From the NCBI GenBank assembly GCA_947095535.1, contig OX352774.1, positions 39,510,496-39,574,495 of the forward strand: 64,000 nucleotides of DNA. The letters run 5' to 3'. The position numbers and the translations under genes were made by a program. Position 1 is the stretch's first letter, and each line of letters opens with the position of its first letter. The notes beneath the pieces were generated by a model. The model saw only the letters and a list, made by a program, of their open reading frames with translations. It had not been told where the DNA came from and searched no databases. Positions 48,849 to 60,664 of the stretch are shown one piece after another. The DNA is from Poecilobothrus nobilitatus. Lineage: Eukaryota > Arthropoda > Insecta > Diptera > Dolichopodidae.

Positions 48849-50095
48849 TCTAATATATAAGGAAAAAATTCTGTTTGTTTGTTTGTTTGTTTGGCACGGA
48901 TTCACGTAAAAACCACCAGTTCGATTGCAACCAAATTTTGCAGGAACATTTCTACCACCCCGGAAGGAGTTATAGGCTATATCGCGTTTCGGTTCATTAA
49001 CCCATTGCGGCCCGAGAGCATTTTAAAGCGTTTTGGTTTTTTCGTTGTTCTGCTTAAACGGTTTGACCGATTGTGTTGAAACTTTGCACAAATGTTCTTC
49101 TCATCTTTAGTGGTGTACCCAAGAAATTAAGTTGCCATATGTCACCCGGGTTCGGCCCGGCGGGCTTCCAAAAAAATTTTTGTTATGGCGGTTTTATGGT
49201 CTGAAAAAACCCCTGAGACGAATTTTTGTAAAGTTCTGGTAACCCGTTTGGGCACGAGAGCCGAACGAAGTTCATTAAATTTTTTTGATGTCCTGCTTAA
49301 ACGGTTTCACCAATTGATTTGAAAATTTGCAAAACTGTTGCTCTTTAGAAGAAAAGCTTACTAGATTAATTTGCTTAGGATCCATTAACCCGTTTCGGCA
49401 CCAGGGTTCAGTGAAATTTTTTAATTTACCTTAATGTCGCGCTTAAACGGTGTGACCAATTGAGTTGAAAATTTACAAAAGTGTAGTTCTTCACTCCAGA
49501 AGCTCACTCAGTTGACTTGGTTAAGATCCATTAACCCGTTTCGGCATCAGGGCCCAACGAAGTATTTTAATTTTTTTATTGTCGCGCTTAAAAGTTTTGA
49601 CCAATTGAGTTGAAAAATTGCGAAATTGTTACTCTTTAGCACAGAAGCCTACTGAGTTGAATTGGTTACAATGCATTAACCCGTTTCGGCACCAGGCCTC
49701 AATTATATTTTTTAATTTCTTTGTTGTCAAGCTTAAAAGGTTTGATCAATTGAGTTGAAAAATTACAAAAGTGTAGCTCCTCACCGCAGAAGCCCACTCA
49801 GTTGATTTGGTTACGATCCATTAACCTGTGTCGGTACCACGGCCCAATGAAGTTTCTTAATATTTTTGTTGTCGTGCTTAAACGTTTTGACCAACTGAGT
49901 TAAAAATTCACAAAAGCTCCAGCTCTTTACCACAGAAGCTTACTGAGTTGATTTTACGATGCATTAACTTATTTTAGCATCAAGCCTCAATGAAGTTTTT
50001 CATTTTTTTGTTGTCGTGCTTAAACGGTTTGACCAATTGAACATTGGCACAAGTACTGCACTTTAAGGCAGAAGCTCATTTAAGTAATTCAGCGG
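48849..50095 (+). mobile_element. Helitron 5' portion, truncated by duplication junction, copy 1
   Basis: The 5' end TCTAATATATAAGG, preceded by A, leads into (GTTT)n and GGCACGGATTCACG, typical of insect non-autonomous Helitrons. From about 49383 a minisatellite with a 143-146 bp unit begins; CATTAAC marks copies at 49383, 49529, 49674, 49819 and 49962. The element stops abruptly at the duplication junction (50095/50096) in mid-array and lacks its 3' hairpin, which is present only downstream of copy 2. Confidence 0.75.
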
Positions 50096-53000
50096 TACAT
50101 TCTACCTTGTTTAATAAGTAAAATGTCTTCGTTTTTGTATTTAAAAAAAAAAAAACCTTTGTTTGTTAATTTAGAAGTCAAGTTTGTTATCTTGTGATGA
50201 CAAAGTCCCGAACTTACATCATAATTTTCTGACTGTTTTTAGCTATTTATTTATTCATTACCAATTTTTCTTTGTCGATTTCAGTGTAATCGATTCTCTG
50301 ACTAATTTGACTGAATGCATAAAACTTAGCTTAAACTCAAATTTCATTTTTGAAAAAAACGAGGAAGAGTGCAGTAGAGTAGACTGTGTCAACTCTGGGA
50401 TACCCGTATGAACGTAATATATCCTATTATAAAACTTGATCATCTTTTAAAAACATTCAGATGTTTTAGTACCGAACTACAGAGATATATTTATGTAAAT
50501 TGTGGAGTTGTATGACAGCTACCCGAATCTATTGCACCTAGCTTCATTAAGTTCCAAGAAATGCAAGAAGCCTAAACCGGCTGCAATAGATCAATCAAAT
50601 TTTACAAAAGTTTTTGGCATGCAACTCGACACTTTTTCACTAAATTTCAGATAGCTAGATTCAATAGACACTGAGTTATTTTCATTTAAAAAGAGAAGTT
50701 GTATGGCAACTACTCGAACCCGGCGGCCGAAAATGCTGGAGTTAAATAGCAAAACTAACAATTTTGCAAAAGTGACGTAAAAAAAAAATCAGCCTCTTAG
50801 CTCCTTTATTTTTTGAGTTATCGTGCGGACGGACACTGAGTTATTTTCATTTAAAAAGAGAAGTTGTACGGCAGCTACTCGAACCCGTCGCACCACCGCA
50901 ACCAAATTTTGCAGAAGCTGTTGTCATAAAACTTGATCATCATTTGCAAAATTTCAGATACCTAGATTGGATAGACACTGGGTTATTTCAATTTAAAGAA
51001 AGAAGTTGTATGGCAGCTACTAGAACCCGGCGGCCAAAAATGCTGGAGTTAAATAGCAAAACTAACAATTTTGCAAAAGTGACGTATACAAAATGTCAGC
51101 CTTCTAGCTCCTTTATTTTTTGAGTTATCGTGCGGACGGACACTGAGTTATTTTCATTTAAAAAGAGAAGTTGTATGGCAGCTACCCGAACCCGTCGCAC
51201 CAACACAACCAAATTTTGCAGAAGTTGTTGCCATAAAACTTGATCATCATTCGCAAAATTGCAGATACCTAGATTGAACAGACACTGGGTTATTTCCATT
51301 TAAAGAAAGACGTTGTATGGCAGCTACTCGTACCCGGGGGCCGAAAATGCTGGAGTTAAATAGAAAAACTAACAATTTTACATAAGTAACGTAAAAAAAT
51401 TTTCAGCCTCCTAGCTCCTCTATTTTTTGAGTTATCGTGCGGACGGACACTGAGTTCTTTTCATTTAAAAAGAGATTTTGTATGGCAGCTACCCGAACCC
51501 GTCGCACCAGCACAACCAAATTTTGCAGAAGTTGTTGCCATAAAACTTGATCATCATTTGCAAGATTTCAGACGTCTAGCTTTATTAACTTCCAAGAGGT
51601 GCAAGAATCCTGAACCGGCTGCTCTAGGCCAACCAAATTTTACAAAAGTTGTTGGCATATAACTCGACACCTCTTTACTAAATTTCAGATTCCTAGCTTC
51701 AATAAACACTGAGTTATTCTCATTTAGCCGGATAAGTTGTATGGGAGCTACCCGAACCCGTCGCACCACCACAACCAAATTTTGCAAAAGTTGTTGCCAT
51801 AAAACTTGATCACCATTTGCAAGATTTCAGATGCCTAGCTTTATTAACTTCCAAGAGGTGCAAGAAGCCTGAACCGGACGCTCTAGACCAACAAAATTTT
51901 ACAAAAGTTGTTGGCATGTAACTCGACACCTCTTTACTAAATTTCAGATTCCTAGCTTAAATAAACACTGAGTTATTCTCATTTAAACGGAAAAGTTGTA
52001 TGGCAGCTACCCGAACCCGTCGCACCAACATAACCAAATTTTACAGAAGTTGTTGCCATAAAACTTGATCATCATTTGCAAAACTTCAAAACCCTAGCTT
52101 GAATAGATACTGAGTTATTTCTATATAAAGAAAGAAGTTGTATGGCAGCTACTCGAACCCGCCGACCGAAAATGTTGGATTTAAATAGCAAAACCAACAA
52201 TTTTGCAAAAGTGACGTAAAAAAAATTTCAGCCTCCTAGCTCCTTTATTTTTTGAGTTATCGTGCGGACGGACGGACCGACGGACAGACGTTCATGGCTT
52301 AATCGACTCAGAATTCGATTCTGAGCCGATCCATACCTTTGACACTATATCTAGCTCGACTCCTTAAAGGTGTCACAAACGTAATAGCAAATTTATTATA
52401 CCCTTGAACATAGTTCATACGGGTATAAAAAAAATCTACACCTGAACTCATAGTTTTTGTTTTAAAATTTGAGATTTATGTTCTAGTTCAGTTTTATGTA
52501 TTCGACCAGTTACTTTGCAAGAGCCAGGTCAACTAAAGGCCAGGTCAAGAGCCAGTCAACTAAAATATTTTAAATATTTGGCTTATATTCATTTCTTTTT
52601 ATTACATTACTTATTATCCTCTAATGTTTGTCGAAAAATGTTGTTTTCATTTTAGTTGTTCTAGTCATTTGTCTTAACTATATCACTTCTTGCTTTGTCG
52701 TAATTACTTTATACAGAAATTATAAAGATTTTGTAGATTTATATTTTATTTTACAAAAATCATGCAGTTATTTCTTTATATGGATATGATATGATAGATT
52801 TTTGAAAAAGAAAATAACGAGTTATTCTAAGTGTTTTAGTCGAAACAAAATTATTATAATAATCCATGCCAGGACGAAAAAAAAAAGGTAATTTAACTTT
52901 TGCTTGTACACATTTAAAAAGAAAAGACAAGAACAATTTGGATTCTTTTTTTTTTTTTTTACTAAATCCATAAATTTCTTAAAATAATATATTTTCTGTC

Positions 53001-54327
53001 AATTTTTTGAATTAAAGGATTTCTTTTCGTCTGTTATTTCTAATAGAAAAATTATTTCTTAGCATCATTTATACTATAGATCTAATATATAAGGAAAAAA
53101 TTCTGTTTGTTTGTTTGTTTGTTTGGCACGGATTCACGTAAAAACCACCAGTTCGATTGCAACCAAATTTTGCAGGAACATTTCTACCACCCCGGAAGGA
53201 GTTATAGGCTATATCGCGTTTCGGTTCATTAACCCATTGCGGCCCGAGAGCATTTTAAAGCGTTTTGGTTTTTTCGTTGTTCTGCTTAAACGGTTTGACC
53301 GATTGTGTTGAAACTTTGCACAAATGTTCTTCTCATCTTTAGTGGTGTACCCAAGAAATTAAGTTGCCATATGTCACCCGGGTTCGGCCCGGCGGGCTTC
53401 CAAAAAAATTTTTGTTATGGCGGTTTTATGGTCTGAAAAAACCCCTGAGACGAATTTTTGTAAAGTTCTGGTAACCCGTTTGGGCACGAGAGCCGAACGA
53501 AGTTCATTAAATTTTTTTGATGTCCTGCTTAAACGGTTTCACCAATTGATTTGAAAATTTGCAAAACTGTTGCTCTTTAGAAGAAAAGCTTACTAGATTA
53601 ATTTGCTTAGGATCCATTAACCCGTTTCGGCACCAGGGTTCAGTGAAATTTTTTAATTTACCTTAATGTCGCGCTTAAACGGTGTGACCAATTGAGTTGA
53701 AAATTTACAAAAGTGTAGTTCTTCACTCCAGAAGCTCACTCAGTTGACTTGGTTAAGATCCATTAACCCGTTTCGGCATCAGGGCCCAACGAAGTATTTT
53801 AATTTTTTTATTGTCGCGCTTAAAAGTTTTGACCAATTGAGTTGAAAAATTGCGAAATTGTTACTCTTTAGCACAGAAGCCTACTGAGTTGAATTGGTTA
53901 CAATGCATTAACCCGTTTCGGCACCAGGCCTCAATTATATTTTTTAATTTCTTTGTTGTCAAGCTTAAAAGGTTTGATCAATTGAGTTGAAAAATTACAA
54001 AAGTGTAGCTCCTCACCGCAGAAGCCCACTCAGTTGATTTGGTTACGATCCATTAACCTGTTTCGGTACCACGGCCCAATGAAGTTTCTTAATATTTTTG
54101 TTGTCGTGCTTAAACGTTTTGACCAACTGAGTTAAAAATTCACAAAAGCTCCAGCTCTTTACCACAGAAGCTTACTGAGTTGATTTTACGATGCATTAAC
54201 TTATTTTAGCATCAAGCCTCAATGAAGTTTTTCATTTTTTTGTTGTCGTGCTTAAACGGTTTGACCAATTGAACATTGGCACAAGTACTGCACTTTAAGG
54301 CAGAAGCTCATTTAAGTAATTCAGCGG
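50096..54327 (+). repeat. Tandem duplication unit, copy 2 (4,232 bp)
   Basis: Second copy of the 45864-50095 unit in the same orientation and directly adjacent. It carries only the terminal ~20 bp of the family B element at its left end. Its right end continues into the rest of the Helitron (AGCGGTGATACATTAACCC at 54323-54341), whereas copy 1 jumps back to TACATTCTACC. The right flank therefore shows the original, unbroken Helitron. Confidence 0.95.
50360..52427. mobile_element. Expanded family A element within split MITE, copy 2
   Basis: This is the duplicate of 46128-48195, with the same termini, tandem blocks and microsatellite. The flanking MITE halves lie at 50313-50359 and 52428-52503. 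Confidence 0.85.
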
Positions 54328-55623
54328 TGATACATTAACCCATTTGTACGGATAGACTTTCAAAAGAAAATTTTGTTTCTAATTTTAGTCTAATTTGGCA
54401 GGATGAATTTACGATTCTAAATAGCGCCTGTGACAAATTTTTGTTAACGTTCGTTAATCCATTTCCGCACGAATACTTTTTAAAAATATTCTGCCCAATT
54501 TTTGGTATTGTTATTATTATTAAAAAGATATTTCCAACATTCTTTACTTTTATCTACACTGCTTTTAATATTCTATAAAAACTTTTCAATGCATATTTCT
54601 AATATATAAAAGTAATTAAAATAACCTTATTAAGTATCTTAAGAATACTGTGTTTAAGTCTTAACAACATAACATTTTCGGCCGTTAAAAAACAGAAAAA
54701 ACATACATACGACAGTCCTACATACGACAGTCATCATGTCATCATTCAGAAATGCATGTGGTCTAGCTTTATAAGATGCATGTGTATAAAATATTTCCCA
54801 TAAAATATCATTGAAATATGTACATATAGTATGTATAACGTGCGTATATTTAAAAATACTATATATCACATTTCTGTACAGTATTTAATAAAAAATGAGT
54901 ACATGCATATTTAAAGAACAGAAAACCTTACATTCTTATCATAATACAATTTTTACACATATTTTTAGCCAATTAATTTGAAAACATAATTAGAAAAAGT
55001 AAATTTAAAAAAATTCTGGTAGATTTATAAAGGTAAAAAACAATCATGTATTTTTTATATTGAAAATATGTTAAACAGGACCTGAGATGTATGCATTTAA
55101 AAAGAAGTTTTTTTTGAAGAGCTGTCTGTACTGTAGGATCTCCAACTGTGAGGGTACATAAAAAAGTTGTTCTTCAACATTACTCTTTTAAGAGACCTGT
55201 GCATAGTTAATATTTCATTGCTTCTTATTAAACAGTATATAAGTTTTGTAAACAGACGGAGGGACAGAGCGAACTTAATAGCAAATTTTTCAAAGTGTAA
55301 AAGGATAATCCATAAAAAGATGAACTGACATTACTTACGAAAAAAAATGTATTACATTATGGTCTTTTATAATTGAAATGCGATTTTATGTTTCGATATT
55401 AACGAATATATTGTGAAAACTCATTTCGCCGTAATTGTGTACTCAATAGATTAGTGATTCCTTTAAAGATTTTTTGTAATAAAACTAGAATATTAACTAC
55501 TAGCATCTGTAAATGCATAGTAATAAGTTAACTATAAATTAAATTAACACAGAAACAAAAGTTAATAATTTTGATTTCATAAAACCAATAAAATACTCGG
55601 GGCAACGCCGGGTACTCTGCTAG
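53081..55623 (+). mobile_element. Non-autonomous Helitron, complete, about 2.54 kb
   Basis: The element begins TCTAATATATAAGG after an A at 53080 and ends CTGCTAG, followed by T at 55624, matching Helitron insertion between A and T. Just inside the 3' end is the diagnostic hairpin TACTCGG-GGCAACG-CCGGGTA. The 5' (GTTT)n and GGCACGGATTCACG, and the phrases CGTTTCGG and GCTTAAACGGTTTGACC, fit insect Helitrons. The first half holds the 143-146 bp minisatellite. A family B remnant is nested at about 55030-55300. No Rep/helicase frame is present, so an autonomous partner would be required. Confidence 0.8.
55030..55300. mobile_element. Family B fragment nested in the Helitron, hairpin side right
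   Basis: TATGTTAAACAGGACCTGAGATGTATGCATTTAAAAA, then AAAAAAGTTGTTCTTCAAC, then TTGTAAACAGACGGAGGGACAGAGCGAACTTAATAG, follow the family B order toward its hairpin end. The microsatellite and hairpin are decayed. It is an old insertion, or part of the Helitron's captured cargo. Confidence 0.5.
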
Positions 55624-55627
55624 TAAG

Positions 55628-56140
55628 TTATAAGTTATATTTTACCAAAATTAACTATTTTAAAAGTTTTAAAAGATCGAAGTTTACATTTAGTTTTTAA
55701 TTTTAATAATTGTTTTGGAAAGATTTGGTTAAATAGCAATTTACTTAAATGGTAGAAAATCGCAGAAAATGGGTGGACTACACTATATATATATATATGA
55801 TATCCTTTCCAAGAGGTGCTCTACGTCAAATATAAATCATTTAAAAAATCTATACGAGTATACACATAATCTTTATGTTGCCTTCACTTTTGGTTTAAGA
55901 TATTAAAATTTATTTATATAAATAGGAAATTTATAACCAGTGAAATTTACCTCTTATTCATTTTTATTTATTTATTTTTTTTTGTAATAAATTGATTGAG
56001 GGCATTTTTATTTTCAAATAAAAATAAATTGAATTAATTTATTTTAAACTCTTATAATAGGGACTATATTATATTAAGTATAACTTATGGTAGTCTTTAT
56101 GTTGAAGTTTTTTAATCAATAATGAACCAAATTTAATGAA
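55628..56140. other. AT-rich spacer
   Basis: No feature was recognised apart from a (TA)n run at about 55784-55798. Confidence 0.5.
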
Positions 56141-56146
56141 AACAAA

Positions 56147-57210
56147 AAACAAAGAAGGGGGTATAGTTGAATGTGTTTACTCTAGGATACTTTTACAAAT
56201 ATAATTATATATGCTATTCCATAAAATGTAATCATCTTTTAGAAAATTTCAGATATTTGACTTAATTAAGTAGCAAAAAATAAATTTATGTAAATTTCAG
56301 AGTTATATGTCAGCTAATCGATTCGACTCCATCAACCTATACTAGCCGGTTGGATTTGTTCGATTTCAATAACGAAACTGAAAATAACATAAATAACAAT
56401 GGAATGTTAAAAATTTAAAAATCGTACAAGAATATATAATATGTATATTGTTTTTTATGAGACTCGATGGAAAACTTCAAAAGTCATCCAGAGAAATTGT
56501 ACATAGTTGCTCTAGATAGTGTTGAATTTTAACTAATCAAAACCATCCTTTTTAAAACCAGACTTTAGGATGGAACTTTTAATACAAATTTTTGGGAAAA
56601 TATAGGTTAGGGAGCTTAGGAGATTTAGGTAAATTTGGAGAGAGATTTACAAAAAAATATATTCAATATTCTTCTTAAACTTTACAACATTGTAAACATA
56701 GGAGATATCAACTTTAAAGAATATACACGACGTAACTAATTTCCATAGGCTGTTACACCATCTTACAAATTCTACAGAATATGGGGATGATCATTTGCTG
56801 CACTTCTTGTTTTCCGTAGAAAAACTTTGAGTGGAGGTATTAACTTTTTTATCTTTAGAAGGGATGTAAGATATCTATAAAATATGGCCAATGACCTTGT
56901 ACGGCAATGGTTGAGTGCAGTAAGCTTTGATGTGAATCGTTAATAAATCGAATAACTATATTTATCGTATATCCAAAGGATGTTTTGGGAGCACCAGCCC
57001 AAATGTATAACATTTTTTGGTCTAATGTACGTTTTGTAAATGTTGAGAAGATCTAATGCAGAAAAGTATGCTTTACAGTTGTACAAACAAAGAAACACAA
57101 ACTGCGATATAGATATATATAGAAAAGTGCATCTATTCTCTTCTTTAAGATGTCACAAACGTAAAATCAAAATTATTATACCGTTAGAACTATTTTTCAT
57201 ACGGGTATTA
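56147..57210. mobile_element. Diverged family A element with unknown 0.7-kb interior, hairpin end right
   Basis: The left end (GGGGGTATAGTTGAATGTGTTTACTCTAGGATAC) and the body up to about 56370 (AATCATCTTTTAGAAAATTTCAGATATTTG, CAGAGTTATATGTCAGCTAATCGATTCG) are family A. The right end (CTCTTCTTTAAGATGTCACAAACGTAAAATC, ATTATACCGTTAGAAC..CATACGGGTAT) is the hairpin side. The 56.4-57.1 kb interior is not family A and is less AT-rich (for example GGGAGCACCAGCCCAAATG at 56979-56997). It could be a degraded insertion of another element. The frame at 57040-57261 crosses the boundary and is not a gene. Confidence 0.55.
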
Positions 57211-57214
57211 AAAA

Positions 57215-57845
57215 AGGTAAAAAAGGGGAAATTGTTTTATAGTACACGTAATATTTTCTAAAATTGTTTTTACTTAAAAAAAAAAAAAGAAGAAATTAAT
57301 TATTTCAATTATAAATAAACTTTTTTTTCTATAAAATTCTTTTGTTAACTTCATTTAATTTTGGAAAAAAATTTTAATTGAAATCTCTTTCTTTAATAAA
57401 TAATGTTATTAAAAAGGTATCATCTTAATTTATCTTTTTTTTTTGCAGATTAAGTTTATTTTTGATTAAAAAAAATAAAGATGAATTTTTATTTTAAATT
57501 TTTATTAAATTATTTATTTTATTTAAAGAAAACTTTTTCTTTTGAATAATTATTTTTTAAATTATTATTTTTCTTTAGAATAAGAACTTTATGAAGTTTG
57601 GTTTAAAAATCATAATAAAATCAGTACAAATTTTCCATTTTCACTTCCAAGAATTAAATAATAATAAAATCAGTACAAATCAAAAAATATCTGAATGTAT
57701 CCCAACTGAATTGAGAATAATATCCATCTCCAGGAAATCTCGTTGAATTAAATTCAATAACACTTATCAGATAGTCATATAATGGAGTTTTATTTTTCCT
57801 ACAGTAAAGTTTTAGGGAGAGTCGTGCTTTTCGAAAGAAATTTTT
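57215..57845. other. AT-rich spacer
   Basis: It contains a T-rich acceptor-like sequence (CTTTTTTTTTTTGCAG, ending 57449), but the following sequence is low-complexity with no donor, so no exon is called. Confidence 0.5.
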
Positions 57846-58575
57846 TAGCACATTTTTCATAAGCACAATTTGACAAATTAATTTTTTTGTTTGACTCTAT
57901 TCGTCCGTTCGTCTGTTTACAAAATTTCTACACCATTAAAGCTAGATCAATAAAATTTTAACCATGCATGGATCTGTTAAAAATTTATGTTGTAGAACAA
58001 CTTTTTTATATAGTCCAAATGTGTAAATATTTCAGTTTTTATTTAAGATGTTTTCAATCTAAAAACGTTAAACGACTGAATTGTTCTTTAACTTTATAAA
58101 TCATCTCAAAATTGTACAATTTTTTGCAACATAATGGAATTTAAATTTACCGTTATGTGAAAACAAAATTTTGCAATCTTCATATTTCCGGTATCATTAT
58201 AGATAGAACCTTTTAATTGAAATGAGATAAGAAAAATCTTTCAGAATTATCGTATGTTACCTTAGAAATTTTTTTTTGTAGTAGCCTCAATTTAGAAGCT
58301 ATTTTAAGAGTTCAAAAATTGACATTTTGTTATTTTTAAACATTTGTAACTTAGGCACAACAATATCGTTTTACATTTGTTAGTTGTTTTCCTTTCTTTT
58401 AATAGTGCTTTCTTAAAATTGAATAAAGTGTCCCCTTCTATTTTTTATTTCATAAAATTCTAAGACAAATTACAAATTTAGGAACAAGTCACAATTTATT
58501 CTAAACTGCTTCTATTCCTCTTTCGAAAATATGTGCGTTTAAAAACCCTTCGTTTTAAAATTCTGTGCCTTGTTT
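57846..58575. mobile_element. Family B element, near full length, hairpin end left
   Basis: AGCACATTTTTCATAAGCACAATTTG (decayed hairpin), then CTCTATTCGTCCGTTCGTCTGTTTACAAAATTTCTACACCATTAAAG, then the body (AACGACTGAATTG, TTTACCGTTATGTGAAAACAAAATTTTGCA, CATTTGTAACTTAGGC). The far terminus is TGTGCGTTTAAAAACCCTTCG...TGTGCCTTGTTTATTTATTA. It is older than the 45.2 kb copy by visible divergence. Confidence 0.7.
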
Positions 58576-58579
58576 ATTT

Positions 58580-59970
58580 ATTAAAAAAGAGATTAAGTTT
58601 GATATTTATAAGCCGATAATTTTAATAAATCGTGGATTGGTCAAATGTAAGATACTATTTTATAAGATTAAGGAAATTGAAAAATTTAAAAAGAAAAGAG
58701 ACTGATAATTTGAATTTTTAGTATTATTTTCAATATTTAATTTCAATTCTTTATTTTTAGCCATAAATTGCCAATTACTAGTATATAATTATAAAAATTT
58801 TAATCATCTGAAAAGAAAACATAGGTACATAACACAGATAAATATACTTGATTCGTTTCTCATTACACAAATTAATTTCAATAAATCGAAGAAGAAAAGT
58901 ACCCAACCCAATCGCTTTTTTATGATGTCTTACAATTACAAGTTTAAAATGATTTTTAAATTTCTCCTCTATTAATTTTAGCCAAAAATCAAAATTGTAA
59001 CTAAAGATATCGGATAATATAAATTTTAAACTTTTGTAACCAACTCACCATAATTTAAACTTTAAAATAAATTACAGCAATTTTTTTTAAGATATGTTAA
59101 GAATACAATCAGTATACAAAAACAACATTTTTATCTTATTTATCTAGGATCCTATAAACAAAAACATGTCAGATTATCGTGATTTTATGAGTTGACAGCT
59201 GGATTTATGATAAAACAAATAAAACGTAATAACAATATTAAAAAGATATTTAATAAATTTAAACAAAAAATATGCAGTTTTATGAAAATTTCACTGGAAT
59301 ATCCTTGGTACATTATTTAAATTCTAAAAAAGATATATATGTAAATTCTAAAGATACTTATTTTAAAACAAAAAAAAAATTTTTTTTAAAGATTTTAAAT
59401 TGAACATTTAAATCTTACACAATACACACATAATATGTATGTATGTATGTCGATAATAAATTTTTTTTGGAAAAAAAACCATCTGTTATATTCTTCAATT
59501 TATTTAAGCTTTAACAATACAAATATCACTTATTATAATGCGAAATGAATATTAAAGATTTATGCAATAATATTTACATATATATATAAATAATAAATAT
59601 ACAATATACATATATGTGCTTCCAAATGTTACATTTTATTTATTATATCATTATGTAAGGACAATTTATTCATTCATTTATAGAGAAAATACAAATAATG
59701 TAATAATCATCTAATATACTCGTATAGATGCATATATCATGTCGAATACCAATCGATTGATCATTGCATCCATCTATGCATTGTCATAATTTGAAATCCT
59801 TTCAATTTAAATTTCAATAATGTTAAATGAAATTCATTTTTTTTTTTGTTGGCTTGTAACGAAATGGTTTTTTGTTACCACAATGCTTTTTACAAAATAT
59901 TATCATGTCTTTGATATTTTTTAAATTTAAAAAAAAAACATTCTATTTAAAGCCAACGATACTTTTATAT
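58580..59970. other. AT-rich spacer
   Basis: Only AT-rich DNA with (TATG)n and (TA)n runs near 59432-59450 and 59578-59590. No gene was recognised. Confidence 0.5.
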
Positions 59971-59973
59971 TTT

Positions 59974-60661
59974 TGTACCCGTATAAACTATGTTCAAAGG
60001 TATAATAAATTTGCCATTACGTTTATGACACCTTAGAGTAGTCGAGCTAGATATAGTGTTAAAGGTATGGATCGGCTCAGAATCGAATTCTAAGTCGATT
60101 AAACCATGTACGTCCGTCCATCTCTCCGTCCGCACGTTAACTAAAAAAAATAAAGGTAAAAATTGTTAGTTTCGCTAATTAAATCCAGCATTTAAGACCG
60201 CCGGGTTCGAGTAACATCTGTAAAATTTGGTTGTGCTGGTACGACAGATTCGGATAGCTGCCATACATCTTCTCTTTTAAAATTAAAATAACACAGTTTT
60301 ATTGAAGCTAGGTATCTGAAATTTAGTGAAGAGATGTCGAGTTATATGCCAACAATTTTTGTAAAATTTTTTGGTTGGTCTAGAGTAGCAGGTTCAGACT
60401 CCCAGCACCTCTTGGCACTTAATGATGCTAGGCGTGTACAATCTTACAAATTATGATCAAGTTTTATTGCAACAACTTCTGCAAAATGTAGTTGTGGTAG
60501 TGCAACAGGTTCTGGTAACTGTCATAGTTAACTTGGTACCAAAACATCTAATATTTTTTAAAAGATTATCAAGTTTTATAGAAACAGAATATATTACGTT
60601 CATACGGGTATCACCGAGTTCACACATTCTACTCTACTGTACTCTACTGCTCTCTTCTTCG
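59974..60661. mobile_element. Family A element, hairpin end left
   Basis: GTACCCGTATAAACTATGTTCAAAGGTATAATAAATTTGCCATTACG, then GAGCTAGATATAGTGTTAAAGGTATGGATCGGCTCAGAATCG, then CGTCCGTCCATCTCTCCGTCCGCACG. The body (GCCGGGTTCGAGTAAC, TTATGATCAAGTTTTATTGCAACAACTTCTGC) follows. The far terminus is TATTACGTTCATACGGGTATCACCGAGTTCACAC...CTCTTCTTCG. It is similar in length and order to the copy at 39.3 kb. The 98-codon frame at 60422-60718 is non-coding repeat translation. Confidence 0.8.
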
Positions 60662-60664
60662 TTA

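Larger units (their letters stand above)
45864..50095 (+). repeat. Tandem duplication unit, copy 1 (4,232 bp)
   Basis: Every landmark in this unit recurs exactly 4,232 bp downstream, including poly-A and poly-T runs. The only difference I noticed is G at 49830 against T at 54062. The unit contains the tail of a family B element, a MITE split by an expanded family A element, a short spacer, and the first ~1.25 kb of a Helitron. Homology begins at TACATTCTACC (45864; the preceding base differs) and the unit ends at AGCGG (50095), joined directly to the start of copy 2. It is either a very recent duplication or an assembly duplication. Confidence 0.95.

Noticed and set aside
48879..49079. 66-codon frame at the Helitron 5' end, repeated at 53111
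   Set aside because: It starts in the (GTTT)n run and reads non-coding Helitron sequence; no Rep or helicase motif is present.
49383..50095. Regular ~145-bp repeats considered as a CRISPR-like array
   Set aside because: Units are whole-length tandem copies without unique spacers, inside a eukaryotic Helitron.
57430..57490. Strong-looking splice acceptor (CTTTTTTTTTTTGCAG)
   Set aside because: The downstream sequence is low-complexity with early stops and no donor; poly-T plus CAG is expected by chance in such DNA.
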